In this document: positions 1 through 7,165 of the stretch, piece after piece
Layout of the letters: every line of letters begins with the position of its first letter
How positions within the stretch are numbered: the first letter of the stretch is position 1
Virus record (IMG/VR): IMGVR_UViG_3300035703_000033
Span: 1 to 64,000 of that record
Strand: one strand, 5' to 3'
Length of the DNA: 64,000 nt
From: a virus
The notes under the pieces: model-generated
What the model was told of the DNA's origin: nothing
Databases searched by the model: none
What the model saw: the letters and a program-made list of their open reading frames with translations, nothing else
Program-made: the position numbers and the translations under genes

Positions 1-37
1 AAGTCAATTTGGAGCGGAACTTTTCTTAAGTAATCTA

Positions 38-66
38 TTGACATAGATCTTATATCTCTGTATACT
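38..66 (+). promoter_or_regulatory. Sigma-70/SigA-type promoter
   Basis: TTGACA at 38-43, a 17-bp spacer and TATACT at 61-66 form a near-consensus housekeeping promoter. It would start the rightward operon that begins at 99 and contains the WhiB-like gene. Confidence 0.8.
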
Positions 67-98
67 AGTACAGTAGATACAAATAATAAATTGGAAAA

Positions 99-332
99 AT
101 GTTATATTTGTATGAAAGCGGAGTAGAAATACTCAGAAGAAAGATATCTAATAAAAATATAGATACATATTGGGATAACTATAATTTTATTATATGGGAA
201 AAAAATCAAGGCGGATATTCAGATACAAAGGGTGTATTTAGAAATAATACTTGGGGAATAGCAAAAACTATAAATGTTTCTCCTAGTGGAACTTGGATTC
301 TGCCGATAAAATATGTCAAGTATTTTAAATAA
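99..332 (+). CDS. hypothetical protein
   Basis: A 77-residue protein that I do not recognise. It is the first gene after the consensus promoter at 38-66, and its end overlaps the start of the WhiB-like gene by 20 bp, as is usual in phage operons. It has no signal peptide, membrane segment or cysteine motif. Aromatic residues (Tyr, Trp) are frequent. A reverse-strand ORF in the same place is a shadow. Confidence 0.6.
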   Translation: MLYLYESGVEILRRKISNKNIDTYWDNYNFIIWEKNQGGYSDTKGVFRNNTWGIAKTINVSPSGTWILPIKYVKYFK

Positions 333-627
333 ATTAGGTGTAGATGAAGATGAATTTGCATGGTGGGATATTGCAGCATGCTCTGGAATGAATACAAATT
401 TATTTTATGATACATATGAATCAGATATTAATATTGCAAAAAATATAGATCAGGCTTGCCTGTCTTGTCCAGTTATAGCTATATGTTATAAAAATGGAAT
501 TAAAAATAATGAATATGGTGTCTGGGGAGGAGTTTACTTAAACTCTGGACAACATGATAAACAAAGAAATATTCATAAAACAAAAGAGATCTGGAAGGAA
601 TTAAAAAAGAAGCATGCACAGATCTAA
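313..627 (+). CDS. WhiB-family iron-sulfur transcription regulator
   Basis: A 104-residue protein with the WhiB signature: four cysteines at about residues 23, 49, 52 and 58 (one Cys, then CxxC, then C after five residues) that ligate a [4Fe-4S] cluster, followed by a GVWGG turn at about 69-73. WhiB proteins bind the principal sigma factor and act as redox- or nitric-oxide-sensitive regulators; they are essentially restricted to actinobacteria and their phages. The basic C-terminal tail (KELKKK) could contact DNA. Lying second in an operon behind a strong promoter, it may reprogram host transcription early. It is the best single host marker in the window. Confidence 0.93.
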   Translation: MSSILNKLGVDEDEFAWWDIAACSGMNTNLFYDTYESDINIAKNIDQACLSCPVIAICYKNGIKNNEYGVWGGVYLNSGQHDKQRNIHKTKEIWKELKKKHAQI

Positions 628-628
628 T

Positions 629-943
629 ATGTACGATAACCATCATTTTAAACATGGAATAAATATGTGGACTGGTGAACCAAAAAAACCAGTTTTTTAT
701 AATGATGAAATGAAAAAAAAGCTTAGAGAAATAAAGAGGCCACACATGTTGCTTATGGATGTGGCAATGTACCCTGATTTTTTAGCTTTGAGATTATATG
801 AAGACAACTTTTTACAATTTAGTGGAACAAAAAAAGAAGAAGTTATTGATTATGTCACAAAAGTTAAAAAAATGATAGAATCTTACGGAGTAAGATGCGA
901 ATTAGAAGGGGTACCAAGTGATAGAACCATCGGAAAAACTTAA
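629..943 (+). CDS. hypothetical protein
   Basis: About 104 residues starting at the ATG at 629, just after the WhiB stop codon; an in-frame ATG at 614 inside whiB is a weaker alternative. The protein is basic, with a mixed alpha/beta appearance, and I see no known motif. The next gene starts inside its 3' end, so the two are probably translationally coupled. Confidence 0.6.
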   Translation: MYDNHHFKHGINMWTGEPKKPVFYNDEMKKKLREIKRPHMLLMDVAMYPDFLALRLYEDNFLQFSGTKKEEVIDYVTKVKKMIESYGVRCELEGVPSDRTIGKT

Positions 944-1091
944 TGTATTTATACCTTCAGAAGAAGAATATGGTCATGTTAAATCCCTTGGGGCTTTTGT
1001 TTCGGAAGTCTCATATACAAAAAATGGAGTTATTTACACAGAGATGATGGAAAACGAAGATTTTATAATAATTGATGAGGATATAAATTAA
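918..1091 (+). CDS. small acidic hypothetical protein (GTG start)
   Basis: A 57-residue ORF starting with GTG at 918, preceded by a purine-rich AGAAGGGG ribosome-binding site inside the upstream gene. It ends at 1091 in a TAATG overlap with the next start. The product is acidic (EEE and EDEDIN stretches), with no recognisable domain. The head-to-tail packing supports it as real. Confidence 0.55.
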   Translation: MIEPSEKLNVFIPSEEEYGHVKSLGAFVSEVSYTKNGVIYTEMMENEDFIIIDEDIN

Positions 1092-1327
1092 TGGAAAAAA
1101 TATTATGTTATTCATGCAATAAAAGCAAAGCCAATCTTAATCTGGTTAAATCTACCCTACTTGGAATTAATTTGTTTTTATGTGAATCTTGTAAGTCAGA
1201 AAAGCTAGAGCCTAGATGGGTTGTAATAATTGCTGGCAGACAAAATGGTCCAGAATCTGTAAAAGAATTTATTGCAAAGAAAAGATACAACGGCAACGAA
1301 ATTGCAGCTTCAGAATTATTAATTTAA
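1091..1327 (+). CDS. small zinc-ribbon-like protein
   Basis: 78 residues with two CxxC knuckles (CYSC near residue 6 and CESC near residue 31), which suggest a bound zinc ion. The C-terminal half has no cysteines. Its start overlaps the previous stop codon (TAATG). Function unknown; phage proteins of this kind are often nucleic-acid binding or inhibitors of host factors. Confidence 0.6.
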   Translation: MEKILCYSCNKSKANLNLVKSTLLGINLFLCESCKSEKLEPRWVVIIAGRQNGPESVKEFIAKKRYNGNEIAASELLI

Positions 1328-1346
1328 TTAATGATATATATTAAGG

Positions 1347-1352
1347 TATAAT
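1347..1352 (+). promoter_or_regulatory. -10 box close to start codon
   Basis: TATAAT at 1347-1352 precedes the ATG at 1362 by 9 bp, which predicts a transcript with a leader of only about three bases. No clear -35 box is visible. Confidence 0.55.
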
Positions 1353-1361
1353 ATATCTATA

Positions 1362-1679
1362 ATGAAAATAGATATATTTACCTTGCTTATCTCCTTATCT
1401 GCAGCAATTTTAAGCGGTATGGGTACTGCTATAATTGCTGGTATTAAAGATTCAAAAAAAGAAAAAACTAGGCAGCAAGAGCGAGAGCAAGATCATTTAA
1501 AAATGGAAATTAAAGATTTAAAAATTCAATTATATGAGCTTGAAAAACAGTTGACTGAATGGAAAGATAAATATTATAATGCCATACAGCAACTAATTGA
1601 GGTTAAATCTGAGCTAGAGCAAACATTAATTCAATTAGATCATATGAATATTCACGTAGAAGACCCTAGCACACCATAA
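1362..1679 (+). CDS. membrane-anchored coiled-coil protein
   Basis: 105 residues. An N-terminal hydrophobic segment (about 5-28) is followed by a Lys/Glu/Gln-rich heptad region (about 30-95) that should form a coiled coil. The layout resembles small phage proteins that tether a cytoplasmic helix to the membrane. It has its own -10 box, and no Shine-Dalgarno sequence is present, consistent with leaderless translation. Function unknown. Confidence 0.6.
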   Translation: MKIDIFTLLISLSAAILSGMGTAIIAGIKDSKKEKTRQQEREQDHLKMEIKDLKIQLYELEKQLTEWKDKYYNAIQQLIEVKSELEQTLIQLDHMNIHVEDPSTP

Positions 1680-1689
1680 ATAAAAATAG

Positions 1690-1695
1690 TATACT
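1690..1695 (+). promoter_or_regulatory. -10 box of leaderless gene
   Basis: TATACT at 1690-1695 with 7 bp to the ATG at 1703. The predicted transcription start falls on or next to the start codon. Confidence 0.6.
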
Positions 1696-1702
1696 GTTAT
1701 AT

Positions 1703-2269
1703 ATGACATGTATAGTAGCCCTAATTCACGAAAATAAAGTCCTCCTAGGGGGAGACTGTGCTGCGTCTGATGATAAATCAGGATTAATTTTTCAAAGAAC
1801 AGATCCTAAAGTTTTTAAAGTAGGACAATTCGGTATTGGGTTTGTTGATAGTTTTAGAATGGGTCAGATACTTCAATATAACTGGACTCCTCCTGTCTAT
1901 AAACCAACTGCAGGCTATAGAAACCTAGATAAGTTTATGAGAACTAAATTTGTTGAATCAATTAAAGATGCTTTTAAAGAACAAGGATATGGAAACTTTA
2001 GTCCAGGAACTGAAGACGGTGATCTTGGAGGCATATTTATAATAGCTGTTCAAGGAGCAGGGAGAATTTTTTCAATGGATTCAGATTTTCATATTGGAGA
2101 AGCTGATGTCATGTATATGGCTGAAGGGGCTGGCCAAGAGTTAGCATTAGGATCACTTTTCTCAACTAGTAATATTAAAACACCACGTAAGCGTGTAAGA
2201 ATGGCTTTAGAGGCTGCAGCAAAGTTTAACATGTCTGTTAGAGCACCCTTTACAATAATAGAGGTTTAG
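1703..2269 (+). CDS. proteasome-beta/HslV-like Ntn-hydrolase peptidase
   Basis: 188 residues, close to the length of HslV. Removal of Met1 would expose Thr2, as in HslV and proteasome beta subunits (start TCIVAL). The GGDCAASD block supplies the conserved Asp18, and DPKVFKVG supplies the conserved Lys36. The GAGQELALGSL segment and the C-terminal helix match the HslV fold. In the family these subunits form barrel-shaped proteases fed by an ATPase. No HslU-like ATPase is seen in the window, so it would act alone or with a host or unseen partner. It appears to be translated from a leaderless transcript. Confidence 0.8.
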   Translation: MTCIVALIHENKVLLGGDCAASDDKSGLIFQRTDPKVFKVGQFGIGFVDSFRMGQILQYNWTPPVYKPTAGYRNLDKFMRTKFVESIKDAFKEQGYGNFSPGTEDGDLGGIFIIAVQGAGRIFSMDSDFHIGEADVMYMAEGAGQELALGSLFSTSNIKTPRKRVRMALEAAAKFNMSVRAPFTIIEV

Positions 2270-2272
2270 GTA

Positions 2273-2278
2273 TATAAT
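2273..2278 (+). promoter_or_regulatory. -10 box of leaderless gene
   Basis: TATAAT at 2273-2278 lies exactly 6 bp before the ATG at 2285, so the transcript should begin at the start codon. Confidence 0.6.
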
Positions 2279-2284
2279 TTACTA

Positions 2285-2506
2285 ATGGAAGAGTTTAATG
2301 ACATCAATAATTTAAAACCAAACTATTCAAAAGCAATGGATATCAGAGGTGTTCCAACTCATGTGTGTCCATGCGGATGTCAAGTTTTTAACTTAAAAGT
2401 AATTTTTTATAATTATGAGATAGCCAGTTACTTTATAGATATGGAGTGCGCTGCTTGTGGAACAATTGCTACCGCCCCAACACCTATTGATCGAGATGGA
2501 GAATAA
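2285..2506 (+). CDS. small zinc-finger protein
   Basis: 73 residues with a CPCGC cluster at about 28-32 and CAAC at about 55-58, a plausible zinc-binding ribbon. Function unknown. It is the first gene of a short leaderless unit and overlaps the next start by one base (TAATG). Confidence 0.6.
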   Translation: MEEFNDINNLKPNYSKAMDIRGVPTHVCPCGCQVFNLKVIFYNYEIASYFIDMECAACGTIATAPTPIDRDGE

Positions 2507-2676
2507 TGAGAAAGTCTGAAAAAATTTTACAGCTAGAACTTGAAATATATAAGCTTAGAGTTGAATTAGATCTAATTTATGATGTTTTAAATAATTTGAC
2601 TGCTGTAATTGAAGCACAAAACATGGAATCTGGCAAGTGGTATGTAAGAAAACAGCGTCCAGATTTTAACAATTAG
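2506..2676 (+). CDS. small helical hypothetical protein
   Basis: 56 residues. An amphipathic, Leu/Glu-rich helix (about 3-40) is followed by a basic tail containing WYVRKQRP. It starts in the TAATG overlap with the zinc-finger gene. No known domain; possibly a small coiled-coil DNA- or protein-binding factor. Confidence 0.5.
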   Translation: MRKSEKILQLELEIYKLRVELDLIYDVLNNLTAVIEAQNMESGKWYVRKQRPDFNN

Positions 2677-2679
2677 CTA

Positions 2680-2708
2680 TTGACAACCACCTAACTTTAT
2701 TATATTAT
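2680..2708 (+). promoter_or_regulatory. SigA-type promoter, leaderless
   Basis: TTGACA at 2680-2685, a 17-bp spacer and TATTAT at 2703-2708, then 6 bp to the ATG of the subtilase gene at 2715. The predicted start site is at the start codon. Confidence 0.65.
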
Positions 2709-2714
2709 TTACTC

Positions 2715-3650
2715 ATGAAAAAAATGCTAACTGCGTTAGTAGTGTTGGTGGTTTCGGCGGGAACTCTACCAGCACAAGCAGCCCTAAAAAACTCAACCGT
2801 CAGCACACCTACACTAGCCATTCTTGACACTGCCCTGGATACCTCTATCCCACAGATTAAAGAAAAGCTTGTCGGAGAAGTTTGTATTTTGGATTGGAAC
2901 TCATGCCCAAATGGTCAAGCTTTTATGGAAGGCGAAGGATCATCAGTGCTTCCAATGAATATTTTATCTAATAATAATTTTAATCATGGAACACAAATGG
3001 TATCAGTAGCAATTAATAATAATCCAAATATGAATATTTTATTTGTTCGTATTATTGGTCATACTACAGATGGTCGTAGACAAATGACTAAGGCTACATT
3101 AGTGCCACGAGTACTTGAGTGGCTGTATGCAAATAAGGATAAGTACAATATCCAAGCAATTTCAATGTCACAGGGGCATCATAATTTATTGAGATCTACT
3201 GATTACTGCCCTGTAAATACAGGGTTAGATGCAGCCTTGTTAAAGCTTAACTCTGTTGATGTTCCAGTGATGTTTTCTGTTGGCAATGATAGAGACTATA
3301 GCAGAATCGATTGGCCTGCATGTAACATGTCTCCAAATGTTTTTGCAATTGCTGGATCCGAAAGCTATAATGCACCAGCAACATATAATAATCATGACTC
3401 AAGTAGAACAGATTTCTTCGATTATGGAAATCAAAAGGTTTTGCGTCCAGGTAACGTAGGTGCTTACGCTGCTGGTTCTTCGGTAGCTACTGCATCTTTT
3501 TCTGCAAAGTGGATTGCTTTAAAGTCAGCAAAAAATACATTAACTATGTCACAGCTATCTGAGGTTATTAAAAATACCTCTATTGCAATTAAGAATTCCA
3601 GGGGTGTCTCAGGAAATCTAATTAATCTAGGTGGTGCTATCAATGGCTAA
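2715..3650 (+). CDS. secreted subtilisin-like serine protease (S8 family)
   Basis: 311 residues. A Sec signal peptide is clear: basic MKK, a hydrophobic core and an AQA-A cleavage site at about 22. The S8 triad is recognisable: Asp38 in AILDTALD, His91 in NHGTQM, and Ser in the AAGSSVATASF block at about 255. An Asn in SVGND supplies the oxyanion hole. There is no obvious propeptide. The mature enzyme should be exported or surface-located, where it could process host surface proteins, phage proteins or competing factors. It has its own consensus promoter and reads as intact. Confidence 0.85.
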   Translation: MKKMLTALVVLVVSAGTLPAQAALKNSTVSTPTLAILDTALDTSIPQIKEKLVGEVCILDWNSCPNGQAFMEGEGSSVLPMNILSNNNFNHGTQMVSVAINNNPNMNILFVRIIGHTTDGRRQMTKATLVPRVLEWLYANKDKYNIQAISMSQGHHNLLRSTDYCPVNTGLDAALLKLNSVDVPVMFSVGNDRDYSRIDWPACNMSPNVFAIAGSESYNAPATYNNHDSSRTDFFDYGNQKVLRPGNVGAYAAGSSVATASFSAKWIALKSAKNTLTMSQLSEVIKNTSIAIKNSRGVSGNLINLGGAING

Positions 3651-3852
3651 AGATCTAACCGTATTAGAAGAAATTATTGGTAAGGTTGCTGAAGATCTAT
3701 ATAATAAATGGGTTGCAGCTTTGCCAGAGGACCAAAAAGATAACGAAGCTTTATCTGCATTAAGTAAAAATGCATATGAGGTAACTGTTCTTATTATTCA
3801 AAACTTCATGAAGAGGTTTAATGATGCTGCAGAGGAACTAAAAGATAAATAG
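3643..3852 (+). CDS. small helical hypothetical protein
   Basis: 69 residues, mostly predicted helix and acidic. Its ATG at 3643 overlaps the end of the subtilase gene, so the two are probably co-translated and then co-terminated by the hairpin at 3860-3883. It could be a partner or inhibitor of the protease, but nothing in the sequence proves that; there is no signal peptide. Confidence 0.6.
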   Translation: MAKDLTVLEEIIGKVAEDLYNKWVAALPEDQKDNEALSALSKNAYEVTVLIIQNFMKRFNDAAEELKDK

Positions 3853-3859
3853 GCGGTTT

Positions 3860-3891
3860 GGGGGAGAGTATTGACTCTCCCCCATTTATTT
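3860..3891 (+). terminator. rho-independent terminator
   Basis: A 10-bp perfect stem (3860-3869 with 3874-3883), a four-base loop and a T-rich tail (ATTTATTT). It ends the subtilase operon. Confidence 0.85.
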
Positions 3892-3905
3892 AGTAGGATA
3901 TAAGT

Positions 3906-4376
3906 ATGCAAACATTTCTTCCACATAAAGACTTTGCTAAAACAGCAAAGCATTTAGATCGTAAGCGATTAATTAAGCAAAGCGTAGAAAACCTTCAGGT
4001 GCTAAAGTCACTGTCTGGCTATTATGACTCTACAGGAGCCTGGGTTAATCACCCAGCAGTTAAAATGTGGAGGGGTCACGAGGACTGGTTATTCTTGTAC
4101 AATGAGGCTATCATTAAAGAGATTATAATGAGGGGATATAAGAATACAACAAGAGACACATTCGACTCAATATATCATGATAATTTCCTTGGATTAGAAT
4201 CAGAATCACCTTGGTGGCTTGGAAATGAGAGTCTACACTACTCTCACAAGGGCAGATTGTATGAAAAAGATAGCGAACTTTACTATTTTTATTCTGAGTT
4301 TGCAGATTACAAGGAGCTGGGGTATACTTGCTGCGTGTCCTGTAACTATTACTGGCCAACACATGTGGAGGCGTAA
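3906..4376 (+). CDS. pyrimidine-dimer DNA glycosylase-like protein
   Basis: 156 residues. The N-terminus (MQTFLPHKDFAKTAKHLDRK), the HPAVKMWRGHEDWL segment and the following RGY region resemble the bacterial and phage family related to T4 endonuclease V (pyrimidine-dimer glycosylase, PF03013-type). Those enzymes cut at UV photoproducts, which would suit a phage of sunlit water. The C-terminus adds a CCVSC motif that may bind metal. The assignment is by pattern recall, and a search is needed to confirm the family. Confidence 0.6.
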   Translation: MQTFLPHKDFAKTAKHLDRKRLIKQSVENLQVLKSLSGYYDSTGAWVNHPAVKMWRGHEDWLFLYNEAIIKEIIMRGYKNTTRDTFDSIYHDNFLGLESESPWWLGNESLHYSHKGRLYEKDSELYYFYSEFADYKELGYTCCVSCNYYWPTHVEA

Positions 4377-4678
4377 TGATAGTTACTGATGATAATTTTG
4401 ATAGCGTTATTAGTTCTCATAAAACAGTAATGATAGATTTTTGGGCTGAATGGTGTAGACCATGTAAAATATTTAGTCCTATTATTGAAGAAGTTTCTAA
4501 AGAAACTGGAATTTGGTTGGGTAAAATTAACATAGATGATAATAGCGTCCAGCCAGAAAAATACCAAGTGTCTTCTATTCCTACAACAATTTTGTTTAAA
4601 GATGGAAAACCAGTAAAAACTATTATTGGAGCCAAGCCTAAGCATATTATGATGGAGGAGATCAAGGAATGGATCTAA
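4376..4678 (+). CDS. thioredoxin
   Basis: 100 residues with the complete thioredoxin fold signature: FWAEWCRPCK active site (Cys27 and Cys30, with Arg-Pro between them), the cis-proline loop SIPT and the C-terminal FKDGKPV strand. It would be a cytoplasmic dithiol reductant, a plausible electron donor for the phage ribonucleotide reductase encoded at 29594. It starts at the last base of the previous stop codon. Confidence 0.92.
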   Translation: MIVTDDNFDSVISSHKTVMIDFWAEWCRPCKIFSPIIEEVSKETGIWLGKINIDDNSVQPEKYQVSSIPTTILFKDGKPVKTIIGAKPKHIMMEEIKEWI

Positions 4679-4839
4679 CTTTTGAAGAATGGATGAAGCT
4701 TGGTTATGATAAGGGATGGATTTCTGATGTATTTTGTGATACACATGAAGGCCCTCCACTAACAGATGAAGAATCTGAAGAATGGGAACAAGGCGGAGAT
4801 CCTTGTTCTTTCCATGTAAAAGTCATGGAATTACATTAA
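4669..4839 (+). CDS. small acidic hypothetical protein
   Basis: 56 residues starting inside the thioredoxin 3' end at 4669, with an AAGGA ribosome-binding site directly upstream. Acidic, with two Cys and two His residues near the C-terminus; no recognised family. Confidence 0.5.
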   Translation: MDLTFEEWMKLGYDKGWISDVFCDTHEGPPLTDEESEEWEQGGDPCSFHVKVMELH

Positions 4840-4888
4840 GTTTCTGTGCTCAAAAAAGAGGCAGATAAATTAAGGAGAAATAAATTAA

Positions 4889-6007
4889 ATGAAGTCATTT
4901 AAGAAAATCGCTCTAGCCATGGTTGCAGCCATGACTACTGCTACACTCGTAGCAACACCTGCAAGTGCTGCTGTAATGACAGTTGCTGTAGATCTTAACG
5001 GAGTTGCAAATACAACTGCATCCGCTATTGCTACGCCAGCTGCTCTTCCAGTTCCTGCAGACAACACAATTGATGCAACTGATGCATTGAAGTTTGTTGC
5101 AACTGTAGACACAGGAACAGCCGTTACTGTGACAGCTACAAATGCAACTGTTGTTGCTGCTCTACACACAATTGCTGCTCCAGTAACAGCATCGTCAGGA
5201 TCATCATCTTTGACAATCGCAACTGGAACAGGAACAACTGCAACGTTTTATGTATATACTAAAACGACAGCAATCGGTTCAGTTGTCATTAACAACGGTG
5301 GAACCACACTAACATATTATGTACAGGGCACAGCAGGAAAGATCAACAATCTTATTGTTTCTGCCCCAGCTTCAGGTGCTGCTGGAACAAAGCAAGATAT
5401 TCTAGTAACAGCCACAGACGTATTTGGAAACAAGATTTCTGGAAAGTCTTTGACTGCAACAGTATTTGCTGCAACAGCAACTCTTGATTCTGCAACAGCT
5501 ACAACTGGTGCAACGCTTTCAGATTTTGGAGTTGCTACATTTAAGGCAACACTTCCAACAACTGGAAATCGTGCTCTTGTTATGTTTGCTCCAACTACAT
5601 CATCTGATGCAGTTTCTGGAGCAGTTACTGGTCTTGCAGTACCTACATTAGCACCATTTGCTGAAATTACAGTACGTGATCTTGCTGGAGAATTGGCTGC
5701 CGTACAGGCTGCTCTTGCTGCAGAAAAGACAGCACGTGCTGCTGAGGCTGCTGCTGCAGCTCAGGCTGCTGCTACTGCTAAGCTAGCATCAGATGCAGAA
5801 ATTGCTAAGCTTAAGGCTGAGGCTGTAAGCGCAAAGCTTGCTTCTGATTCAGCAACAGCTACTGCTATCGCTGCAAAGGATGCAGAAATTGCTAAGCTTA
5901 AGGCGGATAATGCTAAGGCTCTTGCTGACCTAAAGAAAGCATTCAATGCTCTCGCTAAGAAGTGGAATGCAAAGAATCCAAAGTCAAAGGTTACTTTAGT
6001 AAAGTAA
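4889..6007 (+). CDS. secreted Ala/Thr-rich surface-type protein with coiled-coil tail
   Basis: 372 residues. A Sec signal peptide with a PASAA cleavage region at about 27 leads into a long Ala/Thr/Val-rich beta region (about 28-255), where the ATDVFGNKISGKSLT segment resembles bacterial Ig-like repeats. Then comes an Ala/Lys/Glu coiled coil (about 260-350) and a basic end. It looks like a cell-surface or S-layer-like protein of actinobacteria. Its base composition is richer in GC and codon use more biased than in neighbouring genes, suggesting high expression or acquisition from a host. An AAGGAG site precedes the ATG. Possible roles are surface remodelling, superinfection exclusion or a host-derived decoy. 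Confidence 0.65.
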   Translation: MKSFKKIALAMVAAMTTATLVATPASAAVMTVAVDLNGVANTTASAIATPAALPVPADNTIDATDALKFVATVDTGTAVTVTATNATVVAALHTIAAPVTASSGSSSLTIATGTGTTATFYVYTKTTAIGSVVINNGGTTLTYYVQGTAGKINNLIVSAPASGAAGTKQDILVTATDVFGNKISGKSLTATVFAATATLDSATATTGATLSDFGVATFKATLPTTGNRALVMFAPTTSSDAVSGAVTGLAVPTLAPFAEITVRDLAGELAAVQAALAAEKTARAAEAAAAAQAAATAKLASDAEIAKLKAEAVSAKLASDSATATAIAAKDAEIAKLKADNAKALADLKKAFNALAKKWNAKNPKSKVTLVK

Positions 6008-6022
6008 TTAAATTATAAATAT

Positions 6023-6055
6023 AAAGGGGCAAGGAAGACCTTGCCCCTTTATCAT
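6023..6055 (+). terminator. rho-independent terminator
   Basis: A 12-bp perfect stem (6023-6034 with 6039-6050) and an AAGA loop, with Ts at the 3' stem end. It terminates the secreted surface-protein gene. Confidence 0.85.
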
Positions 6056-6063
6056 ATAAATGA

Positions 6064-6069
6064 TAGAAT
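6064..6069 (+). promoter_or_regulatory. extended -10 promoter, leaderless
   Basis: TGA-TAGAAT (hexamer 6064-6069) lies 6 bp before the ATG at 6076. The TG dinucleotide makes it an extended -10 promoter. Confidence 0.55.
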
Positions 6070-6075
6070 ATATTA

Positions 6076-6231
6076 ATGGATATGGATAACTTATACGTTT
6101 TTGTAAAAAAACAATGTATAAATGAAATTATTAAAGAAATAGAAAATTTAGAATTTCCACCAGAATGGAGGCCAAGAGACGTACTTGGCTTTATAGTTAA
6201 AAAACTTAAGGAGAAAGAACAAAAATGTTAG
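6076..6231 (+). CDS. small hypothetical protein
   Basis: 51 residues, helical, with a mixture of acidic and basic residues. The leaderless arrangement and the overlap with the next gene support it. It has no recognised domain. Confidence 0.5.
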   Translation: MDMDNLYVFVKKQCINEIIKEIENLEFPPEWRPRDVLGFIVKKLKEKEQKC

Positions 6232-6461
6232 AAGGTTTTAGAACTAAGTTCAAAAGATGGTTTGGTTTTCCAAACTATTTAGATGTAAATACATTTATTG
6301 AAGATATTGATATTGAGAAATCTCAAATCAAGAAGGCACCAGCCAAGAAGGCACCAGCCAAGAAGGCACCAGCCAAGAAGGCGCCAGCCAAGAAGGCGCC
6401 AGCCAAGAAGGCGCCAGCCAAGAAGGCGCCAGCCAAGAAAACTACTGTTAAGAAGAAGTAA
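6225..6461 (+). CDS. histone-H1-like KKAPA-repeat basic protein
   Basis: 78 residues. A globular N-terminus of about 35 residues is followed by seven consecutive KKAPA pentapeptides and a lysine-rich end. Such Lys/Ala/Pro tails occur in histone H1 and in the C-terminal domains of actinobacterial HU and are nonspecific DNA binders. An AAGGAG-like site precedes the ATG. Likely a DNA-compacting or nucleoid-associated protein; repeat number may vary between strains. Confidence 0.7.
   Translation: MLEGFRTKFKRWFGFPNYLDVNTFIEDIDIEKSQIKKAPAKKAPAKKAPAKKAPAKKAPAKKAPAKKAPAKKTTVKKK
6330..6434 (+). repeat. 7 tandem 15-bp repeats
   Basis: Seven copies of a 15-bp unit encoding KKAPA. The first three carry GCACCAGCC and the last four GCGCCAGCC, showing recent in-frame expansion. 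Confidence 0.9.
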
Positions 6462-6462
6462 A

Positions 6463-6663
6463 ATGGACTCTAAAAAGAAAAGTATAATTAAATCAATAAC
6501 CTGGCAATTCGTACACCTTGGCTTTGTAGCTGGGCTGATATACCTTTATACCCGTGAGTGGGAATATGCTTCTTTGGGAGCTTTAGCCTACCTAGCATGG
6601 GAATCAACTGCATATTATTTACATGAAAGAGCTTGGGCAAGATTTGGAAAGCATATAAATTAA
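6463..6663 (+). CDS. DUF2061-like small membrane protein
   Basis: 66 residues with two hydrophobic segments and the pattern SIIKSITWQFVH near the start and YYLHERAWARFG near the end, which matches DUF2061 membrane proteins. Function in the family is unknown. It lies in another frame within the larger repeat-shadow ORF; the ATG at 6463 follows the KKAPA gene stop codon. Confidence 0.7.
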   Translation: MDSKKKSIIKSITWQFVHLGFVAGLIYLYTREWEYASLGALAYLAWESTAYYLHERAWARFGKHIN

Positions 6664-6785
6664 TGGATCTTGTTGATATTTGTGAAATTCAGGGATGTGG
6701 CGGAAATGCAGAAAGAATTACTAGTACTGAAACCAAGATTATACAGGTTTGTGTAGACTGCTATAATCAAAAATATAAGAAATGA
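6663..6785 (+). CDS. tiny zinc-finger-like protein
   Basis: 40 residues with Cys at 7 and 12 and a CVDC knuckle near the end, a possible zinc site. It begins at the TAATG overlap with the DUF2061-like gene. Confidence 0.5.
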   Translation: MDLVDICEIQGCGGNAERITSTETKIIQVCVDCYNQKYKK

Positions 6786-6824
6786 TATAATTGTAAGATG
6801 GCAGGATTTCTAGACCCTGCTAAA
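6786..6824 (+). promoter_or_regulatory. extended -10 promoter with possible 8-residue leader peptide
   Basis: TGA-TATAAT (hexamer 6786-6791) lies 6 bp before an ATG at 6798 that opens MAGFLDPAK-stop (to 6824 or nearby). The geometry is the same as for the other leaderless starts. A second start for the real gene at 6846 has its own TAGGAG site. Confidence 0.45.
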
Positions 6825-6845
6825 TAACCCTATAGGAGAAAAAAT

Positions 6846-7007
6846 ATGTCAGACGGAAAGAATTTAACAGGCTTTAACGAAACAAAGCCAGCTGGTGTTA
6901 CACCATGGAGCAATAATGAGCAGTATGCTCAGGATCCAAAGGCTGCATTTCCTGCAACCGATAAGTCATCACAGGATGGCGCTGGACTAGGCAACGGCGG
7001 TAAGTAA
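6846..7007 (+). CDS. small hydrophilic hypothetical protein
   Basis: 53 residues rich in Gly, Asn, Gln and Ser with a glycine-rich end. The TAGGAG ribosome-binding site is clear. The protein looks disordered; no recognised family. Confidence 0.55.
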   Translation: MSDGKNLTGFNETKPAGVTPWSNNEQYAQDPKAAFPATDKSSQDGAGLGNGGK

Positions 7008-7009
7008 TT

Positions 7010-7165
7010 ATGTGCGTTGAATGCGGATGCCAGATGGTAGGCAGCGAAACTGGAATTTCTCAAATTAATGGAGGAATTCTGGATGTCTCAAGAGATGGCG
7101 AAGCTGGATTAACATTAAATATGACAGCATCTCGTGAACAAAGAGAAAGATTTATTAACGAATAA
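7010..7165 (+). CDS. small Cys-rich N-terminus hypothetical protein
   Basis: 51 residues beginning MCVECGC, a possible metal site, then a soluble region. It is coupled by overlap to the next gene. Function unknown. Confidence 0.5.
   Translation: MCVECGCQMVGSETGISQINGGILDVSRDGEAGLTLNMTASREQRERFINE

Noticed and set aside
4885-5169. 94-codon reverse-strand ORF
   Set aside because: Shadow of the Ala/Thr-rich secreted protein.
6330-6434. CRISPR-like tandem array
   Set aside because: The units are contiguous 15-bp codon repeats without spacers and encode KKAPA.
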